DNA of 64,000 nucleotides from Fontisphaera persica (GTDB lineage Bacteria; Verrucomicrobiota; Verrucomicrobiia; Limisphaerales; Fontisphaeraceae): positions 744,001 through 808,000 of the forward strand of contig NZ_CP116615.1 in assembly GCF_024832785.1 (NCBI RefSeq), given 5' to 3'. The position numbers were made by a program, and so were the translations under genes. Every line of letters begins with the position of its first letter. Within the stretch, counting starts at the first letter, position 1. Below the pieces are notes generated by a model that did not search any database, had not been told where the DNA came from, and saw only the letters and a program-made list of their open reading frames with translations. Below are positions 34,971 through 44,680 of the stretch, piece after piece.

Positions 34971-37166
34971 ATGGCAAAACCACCTCTGATGGCGAATGAA
35001 TTAACGGAGTTGACGGTGGGCTTGAATCGCCTGGCCCGCAACTTGTGGTGGACTTGGAACCAGGAGGCACAGGAAATCTTTTCCGAGCTTTCGCCGCGCG
35101 GATGGCAAAACCTCTATCACAATGCCGTCGCCGTGCTGCATGAAATCTCCGACTATGAGCTGAAAGTACGCCTGCAGGACCATGATTTTGCCGACCGCGT
35201 GCGGCGGGTGTTGCAGCATTTCCAGGCCTACCTCAACGAGAAAAATACCTGGGCGGCTCAACATGCGCCGCAATTCTCGGCGCATCCGGTGGCCTATTTC
35301 TGCGCCGAATTTGGTTTTCACGAGACCCTGCCCATCGCCGCCGGCGGCCTGGGGGTGCTGGCCGGCGACCACGCCAAGGCCGCCAGTGATTTGGGCCTCG
35401 GTTTTGTGGGCATCTCGCTGTTTTACCGCGAGGGCTATTTCCAACAGGCCATCAACCAGGACAACTGGCAGACCGAATACTACGCCAACTTGAATCCCCG
35501 CAATCTGCCCATGGAACCCGTCCTTGATGCGAGGGGCGAGCCTTTGATTGGCATGGTGGAAATTGCCATGAGCGAGGTGTTTTTCCGGGCCTGGCGGGTG
35601 AATGTGGGGCGTTGCGCGGTGTATTTGCTGGACACCAATCTCCCGGAAAACGAACCCCATTTTCGGGATTTGACCCTGCGTGTGTATGGCGGCGACAGCA
35701 CCACCCGCATCATGCAGGAAATTCTCCTGGGCGTGGGCGGGGTGCGCCTGCTGCGCTCCCTGGGCATCCAGCCCTCCGTCTTCCACATGAATGAAGGGCA
35801 CGCCGCCTTCCTGACACTCGAGTTGATTCGCGAAAAGATGGCCGCCGGCGCCTTGTTTGCGGATGCCCTGGCTGCCACGCGGCAGGAGTGCCTTTTCACC
35901 ACGCACACGCCGGTGGAAGCTGGCCATGACCGTTTCTCGCAGGATTTAATGAGTTACGTGGGGCAGAAATTCCTGCACAACCTGCACCTCACTTTGCCCG
36001 AGCTGATGTCCTTGGGCCGCGTCCATCCCGAGGACCCCAAGGAGCCTTTTTGCATGACGGTCCTGGCCTTGAAATGCTCGCGCGCGGCCAACGCGGTGAG
36101 CGAGCTGCACGGCCAGGTCAGCCGCCGCATGTGGCATTGCCTGTATCCGGATCGGACGGTGGATGAAGTCCCCATTGGCCACATCACCAACGGCATTCAT
36201 TTGCTGGGTTGGATGAAGGGGCCCGTGCGCCGCTTTTGGCGGCGTAAATTGACCAGTGTGGTGGAGGCTGCCCCCTCGGGAGGCGAGACCACCAGTTTTT
36301 GGGTGCAGAAACCCCCGGCCAACTGGGAGGAACAGATTAATGACCCGGCCTTTTGGAGCAAGATGCTCGATCCGAATTTTATCACCGATGAAGAAATCTG
36401 GGCCTTGCGTTACCGCTTGCGCCGGGAGTTGATTGAGTTTGCCCGCCGTCGCCTGTTGATTCAGGGCCAGCGCTTTACCCAGCGCGATTTCATTGAGTAT
36501 GACCAGTTGCTCAACCCGGACGCGCTGACGATTGGATTTGCCCGGCGTTTTGCCACCTACAAGCGCGCGCCGCTGATTTTCCAGCAATTCGACAACATCG
36601 TCAAGTTGTGCAAGGACAAGTCGCGGCCCATCCAGTTCATCTTTGCCGGCAAGGCGCATCCGCGGGACGATGAGGGCAAGCGCTTCATTCAGCACATCAT
36701 TCACCTGAGCAAGTACAGCGATTTGAAGGGGCACCTGGTGTTCATCGAAAACTACGATGTGCACGTGGCCCGCCAGATGGTCTCCGGTTGCGATATCTGG
36801 CTGAACAATCCCCGCCGTCCGCTGGAGGCCTCCGGCACCAGCGGGCAGAAGGCCGGCTGCCACGGCTGCCTCAACCTGAGCATCATGGATGGCTGGTGGC
36901 GCGAAGGCTACGACGGCACCAACGGCTTTGCCATTGGGGATGATTCGCACCCGGACAACGTCGAGGAACAGGACCGCCGTGACGCGGAAAACCTGTATAA
37001 AGTGCTCACCACGCAGGTCATTCCGTGCTTCTACAACCGGGATTCTTCCGGCCTGCCGCGCAAGTGGATTCAGATGATTCGCCGGGCCATGGCCACCCTG
37101 GTGCCCAAGTACACCACCTGGCGCATGGTGCAGGAGTACGTTGAAAAGTATTACAAAACCCACTGA
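34971..37166 (+). CDS. glgP: Alpha-glucan (glycogen) phosphorylase
   Basis: 731 aa, the short form of the family. Conserved sites include AYFCAEFGFHETLPIAAGGL near the start, FHMNEGHAAFL, TTHTPVEAGHDRF, GFARRFATYKRAPL, and the PLP-Lys region EASGTSGQKAGCHG. The enzyme releases glucose 1-phosphate from glycogen or other alpha-1,4-glucans. An ATG at 34989 is an alternative start. Its last 26 bp overlap the proposed start of rlmN. Confidence 0.93.
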   Translation: MAKPPLMANELTELTVGLNRLARNLWWTWNQEAQEIFSELSPRGWQNLYHNAVAVLHEISDYELKVRLQDHDFADRVRRVLQHFQAYLNEKNTWAAQHAPQFSAHPVAYFCAEFGFHETLPIAAGGLGVLAGDHAKAASDLGLGFVGISLFYREGYFQQAINQDNWQTEYYANLNPRNLPMEPVLDARGEPLIGMVEIAMSEVFFRAWRVNVGRCAVYLLDTNLPENEPHFRDLTLRVYGGDSTTRIMQEILLGVGGVRLLRSLGIQPSVFHMNEGHAAFLTLELIREKMAAGALFADALAATRQECLFTTHTPVEAGHDRFSQDLMSYVGQKFLHNLHLTLPELMSLGRVHPEDPKEPFCMTVLALKCSRAANAVSELHGQVSRRMWHCLYPDRTVDEVPIGHITNGIHLLGWMKGPVRRFWRRKLTSVVEAAPSGGETTSFWVQKPPANWEEQINDPAFWSKMLDPNFITDEEIWALRYRLRRELIEFARRRLLIQGQRFTQRDFIEYDQLLNPDALTIGFARRFATYKRAPLIFQQFDNIVKLCKDKSRPIQFIFAGKAHPRDDEGKRFIQHIIHLSKYSDLKGHLVFIENYDVHVARQMVSGCDIWLNNPRRPLEASGTSGQKAGCHGCLNLSIMDGWWREGYDGTNGFAIGDDSHPDNVEEQDRRDAENLYKVLTTQVIPCFYNRDSSGLPRKWIQMIRRAMATLVPKYTTWRMVQEYVEKYYKTH

Positions 37167-38319
37167 GGCGGCGGCGGCCTCCCCCGCGCCCCAACCGCGC
37201 GCCCTGCAGGCGTTGACCCGCGAGGAATTGCTCGCCGCGGTGGTGGAGGTCGGTGCGCCCGCCTACCGCGCCGACCAGATTTTGCAGTGGCTCTACGAGC
37301 ATCGCGTGGACTCCTGGGAGGCGATGAGCAACTTGCCCCGGAGCTTCCGCGAGCAGGGACAGCGGCTCTGGCCGTTGCGTACCCTGTCTCCGGTCCGGGT
37401 GCAGGGGAGCCGGGACGCCACCTGCAAGTTTTTGTGGCAGTTGGCCGACGGCGCTTTCGTGGAAAGCGTGCTCATTCCCGCCAACCCGGCGCTTTATGGC
37501 GACCGCAGTGACCGCCGCACTTTGTGTGTGTCCACCCAGGTGGGGTGTGCTTATGGGTGCAAGTTTTGCGCCAGTGGATTGTTGGGATGGAAACGCAACC
37601 TGACCCCGGATGAAATCGTCGAGCAGGTGCTGGCGGTGGAGCGCTGGCAGGCACGACAGACCGCCAGCGACTCCCACCCGCCGGCCGCCCAGGGCGGACG
37701 GGCCGTGGACAATCTGGTCATCATGGGCATGGGAGAGCCGCTGGCCAACTATGCCCACTTGATGAAGGCGCTGACCATTTTGAACGCCCCTTGGGGCGGC
37801 GGCATCGGGGCGCGCAAAATCACCGTCTCCACCAGCGGATTGGCGCCGCAAATCCGGCAGCTCGCCGAGCAGCCGCTGCAGGTGCAACTGGCCATCAGCC
37901 TGCATGGGGCCACCGATGAAGTGCGCGCCCGCATCATGCCCGTGAACCGCAAATACCCCGTGAGCGAATTAATGGCGGCTTGTGAATACTATGTGGCCCG
38001 CAAAGGCCGCATGATTACGCTGGAGTACATCCTCATCGAAGGGGTGAATGACGCCTTGAGTGAGGCGCCCAAACTGGCGGCCCTGGCGCGGCGGCTGCAC
38101 GCCAAGGTCAACCTGATTCCTTATAACCATGTGGATGGTCTGCCCTGGAAACGGCCTGCCCAAGCGCATTGCGAAGCCTTCCTGAAAGTTCTGCAACAGC
38201 GGCGTGTCACCGCGACCTTGCGCCGCGAGAAGGGCCACGATATTGACGCGGCGTGCGGCCAGTTGCGCCTGCGCATGGAGCGAGAACTGGCCGGCGCTGC
38301 TGCCGCCCCTCCACGCTGA
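37141..38319 (+). CDS. rlmN: 23S rRNA (adenine-C2)-methyltransferase RlmN
   Basis: 392 aa from a TTG at 37141 with CAGGAG just before it; there is no ATG or GTG before the conserved region, so a TTG start is the best reading. The radical SAM motif CAYGCKFCASG carries CxxxCxxC, followed by GMGEPLANY and VSTSGLAPQI, and a C-terminal catalytic Cys in DIDAACGQL. RlmN methylates A2503 of 23S rRNA and A37 of some tRNAs. The overlap with glgP indicates co-translation. Confidence 0.93.
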   Translation: MKSITKPTEAAAASPAPQPRALQALTREELLAAVVEVGAPAYRADQILQWLYEHRVDSWEAMSNLPRSFREQGQRLWPLRTLSPVRVQGSRDATCKFLWQLADGAFVESVLIPANPALYGDRSDRRTLCVSTQVGCAYGCKFCASGLLGWKRNLTPDEIVEQVLAVERWQARQTASDSHPPAAQGGRAVDNLVIMGMGEPLANYAHLMKALTILNAPWGGGIGARKITVSTSGLAPQIRQLAEQPLQVQLAISLHGATDEVRARIMPVNRKYPVSELMAACEYYVARKGRMITLEYILIEGVNDALSEAPKLAALARRLHAKVNLIPYNHVDGLPWKRPAQAHCEAFLKVLQQRRVTATLRREKGHDIDAACGQLRLRMERELAGAAAAPPR

Positions 38320-38464
38320 AGTGGGAGGGCAGGGCAGAGCTTCCCGCAACCTGCGAGCAGGGAACGGACCCGGCTAAAATGATGAAACCATCGTGGCACG
38401 CCGAGGGTCATGCAATATGTTGAACAATGTCCGTCCCGGGGGCGGAAACAAAACGACATAACCT

Positions 38465-39418
38465 ATGAGAACCATCCTTCATCTTGTGTTGAGCGGCTGC
38501 CTGCTGGCGGCCGCCTGCGCGCGGGCCGCGGAAACCGCTGCTGCCCGTTTGGTGCCGGCTGATGCTTTGTGGCACATTCAGGTGGATTTTGAACGGCTTA
38601 AAGAAACCCGCCTGGGGCAAAAAATCCTGACCGAACTGGAGCAAACTCCGCTGGTGCGGGTCTTTGAAGGGCTGAAAGTCGCCTTGAATTTTGATCCGCG
38701 CCAGGATTTGGCCCAGGCGGCGGCTTTTGGGTGGGAGTTTGGCGAAAACAAAGTTGTCATCGTGGCCAAAGGCAAGTTTGACGCGGCGCGTTTGCAGGAA
38801 TTGGTCACCGCCAACCCGGAGTATGCCTCCGAAAAATACGGCGAACATCTGATTCACGGCTGGCGTGATGCCCGGCGGGCGGCGCGCGGCTTCCCTGACA
38901 GCCGCACCTTCGGGGCGGTACACGGCCAGGATGTGGTGGTCGTGGCGCCGCAGGCGGCCCTGGTGCGCTCGGCCCTGGAGGTGCTCGACAAACCGGCGCT
39001 CAGCCGCCAGGGGCGTAAAGCAGCCGACCCCGTCCCCGGCGGGCCTTTCCTGGCTGCCAGCGCCGCGCGCGTTGCTTTACCCAATCTGCCTCCGCCAATT
39101 CAGGCCATCGTGCAGGACCTCAAAGGTCTGGAAGGGGAAATGGCCGAAATCGAGGGCGGCCAGGTGCGCCTGACCGTGCGGCTCAGCGCCCCCAATGAAG
39201 AAACCGCCAAAGCTTACCGCGACGTGTTGCAAGGGGTGCGCGGGGCCTTGACCCTGGTTAAAGACCGCCCGGTGCTGAATCAACTGGCCGGAAACTGGGT
39301 GACCTCGCAACAGGGCAGCCAGGCCTCCGCGACGCTGCAGATGCCTGTGGAGGAGATTATCCCCTGGGTGCAGCGCGCCATGAATCAACGGCGCCGTCAG
39401 GGAGGCGTGGAACGCTGA
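38465..39418 (+). CDS. Secreted hypothetical protein
   Basis: 317 aa with a signal peptide (ILHLVLSGCLLAAACARAA). The mature part contains the repeating pattern 'ADALWHIQVDFERLKETRLG' and 'GKFDAARLQELVTANP', known from uncharacterised verrucomicrobial secreted proteins that resemble DUF3352-like folds. No catalytic or metal motif is visible. It stands alone, 145 bp after rlmN and 70 bp before a small membrane protein. Confidence 0.7.
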   Translation: MRTILHLVLSGCLLAAACARAAETAAARLVPADALWHIQVDFERLKETRLGQKILTELEQTPLVRVFEGLKVALNFDPRQDLAQAAAFGWEFGENKVVIVAKGKFDAARLQELVTANPEYASEKYGEHLIHGWRDARRAARGFPDSRTFGAVHGQDVVVVAPQAALVRSALEVLDKPALSRQGRKAADPVPGGPFLAASAARVALPNLPPPIQAIVQDLKGLEGEMAEIEGGQVRLTVRLSAPNEETAKAYRDVLQGVRGALTLVKDRPVLNQLAGNWVTSQQGSQASATLQMPVEEIIPWVQRAMNQRRRQGGVER

Positions 39419-39490
39419 GGTTATCCGGGGCATAGGGGATAGCCATCCGGCGGCAAAGTCACCCGCCTGGCTGCGTGCTATATTCCCTCC

Positions 39491-39706
39491 ATGCGCGGTT
39501 CATTTTTTGCGCCAAACATTTCCCGGACCGGACGCTGGCTCCGGGGCGTGAGCGGTTTGCTTGCTATTGCCGGCGGCCTGTATCTTGCCTTGGCTTCCGG
39601 ACAGAGATGGGGGTGGTTCATCGTGGCGGCCGGGGTTTTCATGCTGTACGAAGCGTTGCGGGGCTGGTGCCTCGCGCGCGCTTGCGGCATCAAAACGCGG
39701 TGGTGA
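39491..39706 (+). CDS. DUF2892-like (YgaP transmembrane) small protein
   Basis: 71 aa with two membrane helices at about 18-34 (VSGLLAIAGGLYLALAS) and 39-53 (WGWFIVAAGVFMLYEA) and a conserved C-terminus WCLARACGIKT. This is the pattern of DUF2892, the membrane part of YgaP. No rhodanese domain is attached. Confidence 0.75.
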   Translation: MRGSFFAPNISRTGRWLRGVSGLLAIAGGLYLALASGQRWGWFIVAAGVFMLYEALRGWCLARACGIKTRW

Positions 39707-39740
39707 GAGGCCCACAACCGAGCAGGGGACGCCTCAGCCA

Positions 39741-41906
39741 CTACACAATTTCCCGGGGACAATCCGGCAGCGATTGCAAAAAGGCCGTCCCGTAGGCTTT
39801 GCTGAGAATGCGGTTATCCAGAATCACCACTACCCCGGTGTCCTGTTTGGTCCGAATGAGCCGGCCTACGCCCTGGCGGAATTTCAGAATCGCCTCCGGG
39901 AGGCTGAACTCATAAAAACTGTCCCCCCCGCGTGCTTCGATGGCTTCCAGTCGCGCCTCGATGAGCGGATGGTCCGGCACGGCAAAGGGCAGGCGGGTGA
40001 TGATGACGTTGGAAAGGGACTCGCCCGGTACGTCCACGCCCTGCCAGAAGCTATCAGTGCCAAACAACACGGAATCGCGGTCCGCCTTGAATCGCTCAAG
40101 CATCACCGACCGCGGCGTGCCAGTGCCCTGGATGAAACACTCAATGCCCAGTTCGTCAAAAAAGGGCTGCATGGCCAGCCCGATATCCTGCATGAGTTTG
40201 TAATTGGTGAAGAGCACGAACGCCTTGCCGTGGGTCAGGCGGATGAAATGCTCAATCCAATGTTGCAGCGCCTCGCGATAGCCGCTTTCCGTAGGCTCCG
40301 GCATTTTTTGCACCAGGTACACCCGCATCTGGCGCGCATAATCGAAAGGCGAGCCAACCTGCAGCGCGCGGGCGGGCGACGCGCCCACCCGCTTGAGAAA
40401 ATAATCCATGCCCGTCGGCAGGGCGCGGCGACGCGACGGACCGGAACGCCCGCCGGGAGCAGGGGCGGTTGCAGCCGATGACGCCGGAGCAGCGGCGTTC
40501 AACGCCAGCGTGGCGCTCGTCATGATGATGGACGTATTGGAACGGAAAAGCGTGCGCTGTAAATAATCGGCGACATCCACCGGCGCGGCATTCAAAGTGA
40601 TGAGATTCTGGGTTTTCCCGGCCCGCTCCACCCAGTACACGTGATCCTCGGCCACCTGGCTCAGAAAAGCGGCCAGCCCCTCGCGCAACTCATTCAATCG
40701 GCGGTTGGCCTCCGCCAGCTCCTGCCCCGTTTCCTTGTCCTCGCTGATTTTAATCAGGTCACTGATGGCCTCGCGCAGCCGGAGAATGGGCGCGGACAGG
40801 GTGTCCTGAACCACGTCCGGCCGCCGGATGCGCAGCTCGCCCCAGGCCCGTTGTTTCTCGGACGTCGTGAGGCCGGACTGGCGGCGGGCGCCGCTGCGCG
40901 TGCCGGTTCTGGCGCCCGCTTGCGCCGCCAGCTCCTCGCACGCCGCTTCCACGCGCCCAAAAAACTCCTCCCCGGCCTTCAAGACCTCCGCCACCATCTG
41001 CACCTCACGCCCCCGGCGCAGGGTGGCCAGCAGCCCTTTTTCCGTGCGGGGATTCCACAGCTTTTGCAGCGCCCAGCGCAACTGGCTGTTGGAAACGCTC
41101 ACGCCAATGTTGCGCGAGGCCACCGCCTCCACGTTGTGCGCCTCGTCGAAGATGATGAAATCGTTGTTAAACAGCACCCCCTCCTCTTTGGTGTCTTCGA
41201 GGCTGTTGAGCAGGGTGAAGAACAGGGTGTGATTTAATACCAGCACATCCGCCGACAAAATCCGGGCGCGGGCGCGCTGGAAAAAGCAAGGGGTGTGGTG
41301 CTGGGCAAACTCGGAGCCGGGTCCGCAAAGTTTGGGCGAGCAGAGGCCGCGCTCGGAGCAGACCTGCTCCCACACGCGGGGGTTGGGCTCGGTGGCAAAG
41401 TCGGACAGGCTCCCATCCCTGGTTTCCAGGCTCCATTCATAAATGCGCTTCAGCTCTTCAATCTCGGGCGACGTGAAGAGGCTTTGCGCCTGCTCCATGG
41501 CCTTGTGCAGACGCCGGGTGCACAGGTAATTGCCGCGGCCTTTAAGCATCGTGTAACTGAACTTCACCGGCAGAATGGCCGCCAGCATGGGCAGGTCTTT
41601 GTCCATGAGCTGCTCCTGCAGGTTGATGGTGTAGGTGGCCACCACCGCCTTCTTTTCGTGCTGCACCGCATATAAAATCGCGGGCACCAGATAAGCCAGG
41701 CTCTTGCCCACACCAGTGCCGGCTTCCACGGCCAGGTGCTCTTGTTTGAGCAACGCCTCCGCCACCGCCACGGCCATTTGCTGCTGCTGCGGGCGGTATT
41801 CAAAATTGGGGGAATGCGACAGCAGCCCGTCCGGCCCAAAGATGGACGCGACCTGTTGTACCAGGTCGGTGGCGGAGGGCTGCCATTCCACAGGTCCAAT
41901 CGTCAT
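39741..41906 (-). CDS. DinG/XPD-family DNA helicase
   Basis: 721 aa from the ATG at 41906; the 39 codons above it overlap ffh's promoter region and are unlike the family. Walker A is AGTGVGKS, the helicase box II is DEAHNVE, and the C-terminal motifs TDSFWQGVDVPG and QGVGRLIRT are in place. Four cysteines between motifs Ia and II (VCSERGLCSPKLCGP and HTPCFF) form the likely 4Fe-4S site of this 5'-3' helicase family, used in repair and recombination. It is divergent from ffh across about 130 bp. Confidence 0.9.
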   Translation of the reverse strand: MTIGPVEWQPSATDLVQQVASIFGPDGLLSHSPNFEYRPQQQQMAVAVAEALLKQEHLAVEAGTGVGKSLAYLVPAILYAVQHEKKAVVATYTINLQEQLMDKDLPMLAAILPVKFSYTMLKGRGNYLCTRRLHKAMEQAQSLFTSPEIEELKRIYEWSLETRDGSLSDFATEPNPRVWEQVCSERGLCSPKLCGPGSEFAQHHTPCFFQRARARILSADVLVLNHTLFFTLLNSLEDTKEEGVLFNNDFIIFDEAHNVEAVASRNIGVSVSNSQLRWALQKLWNPRTEKGLLATLRRGREVQMVAEVLKAGEEFFGRVEAACEELAAQAGARTGTRSGARRQSGLTTSEKQRAWGELRIRRPDVVQDTLSAPILRLREAISDLIKISEDKETGQELAEANRRLNELREGLAAFLSQVAEDHVYWVERAGKTQNLITLNAAPVDVADYLQRTLFRSNTSIIMTSATLALNAAAPASSAATAPAPGGRSGPSRRRALPTGMDYFLKRVGASPARALQVGSPFDYARQMRVYLVQKMPEPTESGYREALQHWIEHFIRLTHGKAFVLFTNYKLMQDIGLAMQPFFDELGIECFIQGTGTPRSVMLERFKADRDSVLFGTDSFWQGVDVPGESLSNVIITRLPFAVPDHPLIEARLEAIEARGGDSFYEFSLPEAILKFRQGVGRLIRTKQDTGVVVILDNRILSKAYGTAFLQSLPDCPREIV

Positions 41907-42035
41907 GTCCTCAATATGCGTGCGCGCCGGGCATCGCGCCAGTCCAAACGCGCATGGCCGGCGCGCCAGCCCGCCGCGTCCCTGCCGTCTGGATTCGTGC
42001 TTGTCGCCTGTCCCGGCAGCCACTAGCTTGAGGGC

Positions 42036-43373
42036 ATGTTTGATGCGTTATCCAGCAAACTGCAAAATGTGTTCCGCAACCTGCGCGGGCTGGGGAAAAT
42101 CACGGAAAGCAACGTGGCCGACTCCCTGCGCGAGGTCCGCATGGCTTTGCTGGAGGCGGACGTCAATTTCAAGGTGGCCCGCGATTTCATCGAGCGCGTC
42201 AAACAAAAATCCCTCGGCGTCGAGGTCATTCAAAGCATTCAGCCCGGCCAGCAAATCGTCAAAATCATTCATGATGAGCTGGTGGCCCTGCTGGGCTCCG
42301 AAAACAGCGGCCTCGAGCTGCGGAGCAGCCCGGCCAGCATTTTGATGGTGGGATTGCACGGCAGCGGCAAAACCACCAGCAGCGGCAAGCTGGCCCGGTT
42401 GCTGCACAAACAAGGCCGGCAACCCCTCCTGGTGGCGGCAGATGTCTATCGCCCTGCGGCCATGGACCAATTGGAAACTCTGGGCCGCCAGTTGAACCTG
42501 CCGGTATTTGTGAAGCGCGGTGAAAAAGATGTCCTCCGCATCGCACGCGAGGCCATGGACTACGCCCGTGAAAACCACCGGGGCACGTTGATTTTTGACA
42601 CCGCTGGCCGCCTCCAGATTGACGAGCCGCTGGTGCAGGAGCTGGTGCGGCTCAAAGAGCTGGTGCAGCCCGATGAAATCCTGCTGGTGCTGGACGCGGC
42701 CACCGGCCAGGAAGCGGTCAATGTGGCCACGCATTTCGACCGGGCCCTGGGGGTCACGGGCGCCATCCTGACCAAGCTCGACGGTGACGCGCGTGGTGGC
42801 GCAGCCCTCAGCTTCAAGAGCGTGGTGGGCCGCCCCATTAAATTTGTGGGCGTGGGCGAAAAATTGGAGGACTTTGAGCCGTTTCACCCCGAGCGCATGG
42901 CCTCGCGCATCCTGGGCATGGGCGATGTGGTCAGTCTGGTGGAGCGCGCCGCCGAAGCGGTGGATTTGGCAGAGGCCCAAAAGCTCGAGGAAAAACTGCG
43001 CAAAGGTGAGTTCACCCTGGAGGATTTTCTCGAGCAGTTGCGCCAGATGAAGAAGCTCGGCCCGCTGGAAAACATCGTAAAAATGCTGCCAGGTGGCGCG
43101 GAAATGGCCAAAGGCAACGATTTGAGCAAGTCCGAAAAGGAGTTCCGCCGCATGGAGGGCATTCTCTGCGCCATGACCCGGGAGGAGCGGCGCAACCCTT
43201 CCCTTCTCAACGCGCGCCGGCGCCAACGCATCGCGCGGGGCAGCGGCGTCACGGTGGCCGAGGTCAACACCCTTTTGAACAAGTATTACCAGATGCAGCA
43301 AATGATGAAGAAATTGGGCAAGCTGCAGAAAAAAATGGCAAGGTTTGGCGGGATGCTTCCTCGCGGATTTTAA
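42036..43373 (+). CDS. ffh: Signal recognition particle protein Ffh
   Basis: 445 aa. An N domain (1-90) is followed by the GTPase with GLHGSGKTTSSGKLARLL, DTAGRLQID and TKLDGDARGGAAL; the M domain has the Met-rich YQMQQMMKKLGKLQKKMARF. Ffh binds SRP RNA and signal peptides to target membrane proteins. The start at 42036 is the first in-frame ATG after a short leader. No SRP RNA gene is seen nearby. It is monocistronic and converges with the glycosidase-like gene (stops 14 bp apart). Confidence 0.96.
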   Translation: MFDALSSKLQNVFRNLRGLGKITESNVADSLREVRMALLEADVNFKVARDFIERVKQKSLGVEVIQSIQPGQQIVKIIHDELVALLGSENSGLELRSSPASILMVGLHGSGKTTSSGKLARLLHKQGRQPLLVAADVYRPAAMDQLETLGRQLNLPVFVKRGEKDVLRIAREAMDYARENHRGTLIFDTAGRLQIDEPLVQELVRLKELVQPDEILLVLDAATGQEAVNVATHFDRALGVTGAILTKLDGDARGGAALSFKSVVGRPIKFVGVGEKLEDFEPFHPERMASRILGMGDVVSLVERAAEAVDLAEAQKLEEKLRKGEFTLEDFLEQLRQMKKLGPLENIVKMLPGGAEMAKGNDLSKSEKEFRRMEGILCAMTREERRNPSLLNARRRQRIARGSGVTVAEVNTLLNKYYQMQQMMKKLGKLQKKMARFGGMLPRGF

Positions 43374-43386
43374 CGCCGGCCGCAAT

Positions 43387-44577
43387 TCAACGATAAATCA
43401 ACAAGGCATTGGCTACCGGCCGTTCCTCGCCGTCAGCGGGGCTGTTTCGCAGTTCGCCATCAAACCACAGCGAGGTGGAGCCGCCCCCATCCAGATTGAT
43501 GGCCTCGGTGCAGCCCAATTCCTTGCGCATAAATGCCGCCAGCTCAGGAATCTTCCAGCCGTCGGACCATCCCGGCATGCGCCCATCCACCGCCACCAGA
43601 AACAGGGCTTCGCGATTCCATCCCAATGCGCTGCGCGGGTGCCGGTCCCAGATGTGTTTGATGGTATTGGGCAATTTGGGATGGGGCGCCTTGTCCCCGT
43701 GCACCCTTTGTTTGCCCCCTTGAATCATGATGGGACCACCCCCCAACGCCGTCATGGCCGTTTCCAAATCCGGCTCCATTCGCAGGGAAATCCGCACCGT
43801 CATCCCAGGCAAGGGCAGGAAGTTCCTGGCCAGCCAGTTGGTGGACACGGCCAGCACCAGGGTATGGGGGGACAATGGCGTTTGGCCGGTCTCACTGACG
43901 GTGTGCACCCGGGCCCGAAAGCTGACGCCCGGCCGCAAGGGCAGGGGAAACCTGCCTTCCACCGGCTCCAGTACCAGTTCCCGGACAAAGCGCCCCGCCG
44001 CCGAAGGAGTGGTCCGGCCATAAGCCGCCGTGTAGAGCACAGGCCGTGTTCCACGCAATGCCTCGTTGAGTCCCAGGGGTTCGGCTTGGGTGCCACTCCA
44101 GGCGATGGTGAAAAGGGATTTGACGTTGTCCAAGTGCCAGCGGCCCTCTCTATCCACCCAGAAAACGGCGCCACCGGAGGGTGCGCTTAACAATTCCCCG
44201 TGCGCCATCATCAACCCCCGGGGGTCTCCCGGCAAAAAACCGCCGCGGGCATAGAAATCACCATTAATCGCCGCCAGGGGGGCAGGCGGGGGGACATGTT
44301 GCACCAGCTCGCGGAGGGTGGCCAGCCCATCCTCCCGGTTGCGGGCCAACGTGGTCTCCAGCCGCCACGGATGGCTTCGGCTCAACCGCACCACGTGCAC
44401 GGATACGGGGCCATTGGTGGCGTTGCGCAGCAAATAATGCCGATATACGGCTTCGTCCTGCCTCGCGGCAGCGGAGGGGGTATCCGCCAGGCTGAAAGTC
44501 AGCACCAAAACCAGAAACAAACCCACCCCTATAGCCAGGCTGGTGCGCAGTTGCCATGGTAGCCCAACGTGCCGCAT
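43387..44577 (-). CDS. Phosphodiester glycosidase family (NAGPA/DUF2233) protein
   Basis: 396 aa from the ATG at 44577, which puts a membrane/signal helix (SLAIGVGLFLVLVLTFSL) at the N-terminus. The catalytic-type blocks are AINGDFYARGGFLPGD near residue 80, and EAINLDGGGSTSLWFDG at the C-terminus, both diagnostic of the NAGPA fold. Members cleave GlcNAc-phosphodiesters or act on exopolysaccharide. It is probably anchored outside. Gene order gives no substrate hint. Confidence 0.87.
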   Translation of the reverse strand: MRHVGLPWQLRTSLAIGVGLFLVLVLTFSLADTPSAAARQDEAVYRHYLLRNATNGPVSVHVVRLSRSHPWRLETTLARNREDGLATLRELVQHVPPPAPLAAINGDFYARGGFLPGDPRGLMMAHGELLSAPSGGAVFWVDREGRWHLDNVKSLFTIAWSGTQAEPLGLNEALRGTRPVLYTAAYGRTTPSAAGRFVRELVLEPVEGRFPLPLRPGVSFRARVHTVSETGQTPLSPHTLVLAVSTNWLARNFLPLPGMTVRISLRMEPDLETAMTALGGGPIMIQGGKQRVHGDKAPHPKLPNTIKHIWDRHPRSALGWNREALFLVAVDGRMPGWSDGWKIPELAAFMRKELGCTEAINLDGGGSTSLWFDGELRNSPADGEERPVANALLIYR

Positions 44578-44680
44578 GTTGCCTCTTAGCGATACTTCAC
44601 CTGCACGTGACTGGCAACTGAGTTTGTGCCGCAAGCAGGAAGAGTCCGGTTATTGAGGGGGGAAAAACACTTGCCGCCCA

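Noticed and set aside
35946-37163. 405-codon minus-strand frame opposite glgP
   Set aside because: Antisense shadow of a secure phosphorylase gene.
42048-43385. 445-codon open frame on the minus strand opposite ffh
   Set aside because: It is the antisense shadow of a highly conserved GC-rich gene; the peptide is His/Gln-rich and resembles no family.
43388-43399. AACGATAAATC resembling the operator half at 6063
   Set aside because: Only a partial match, and it is the last codons and stop of the minus-strand glycosidase-like gene.
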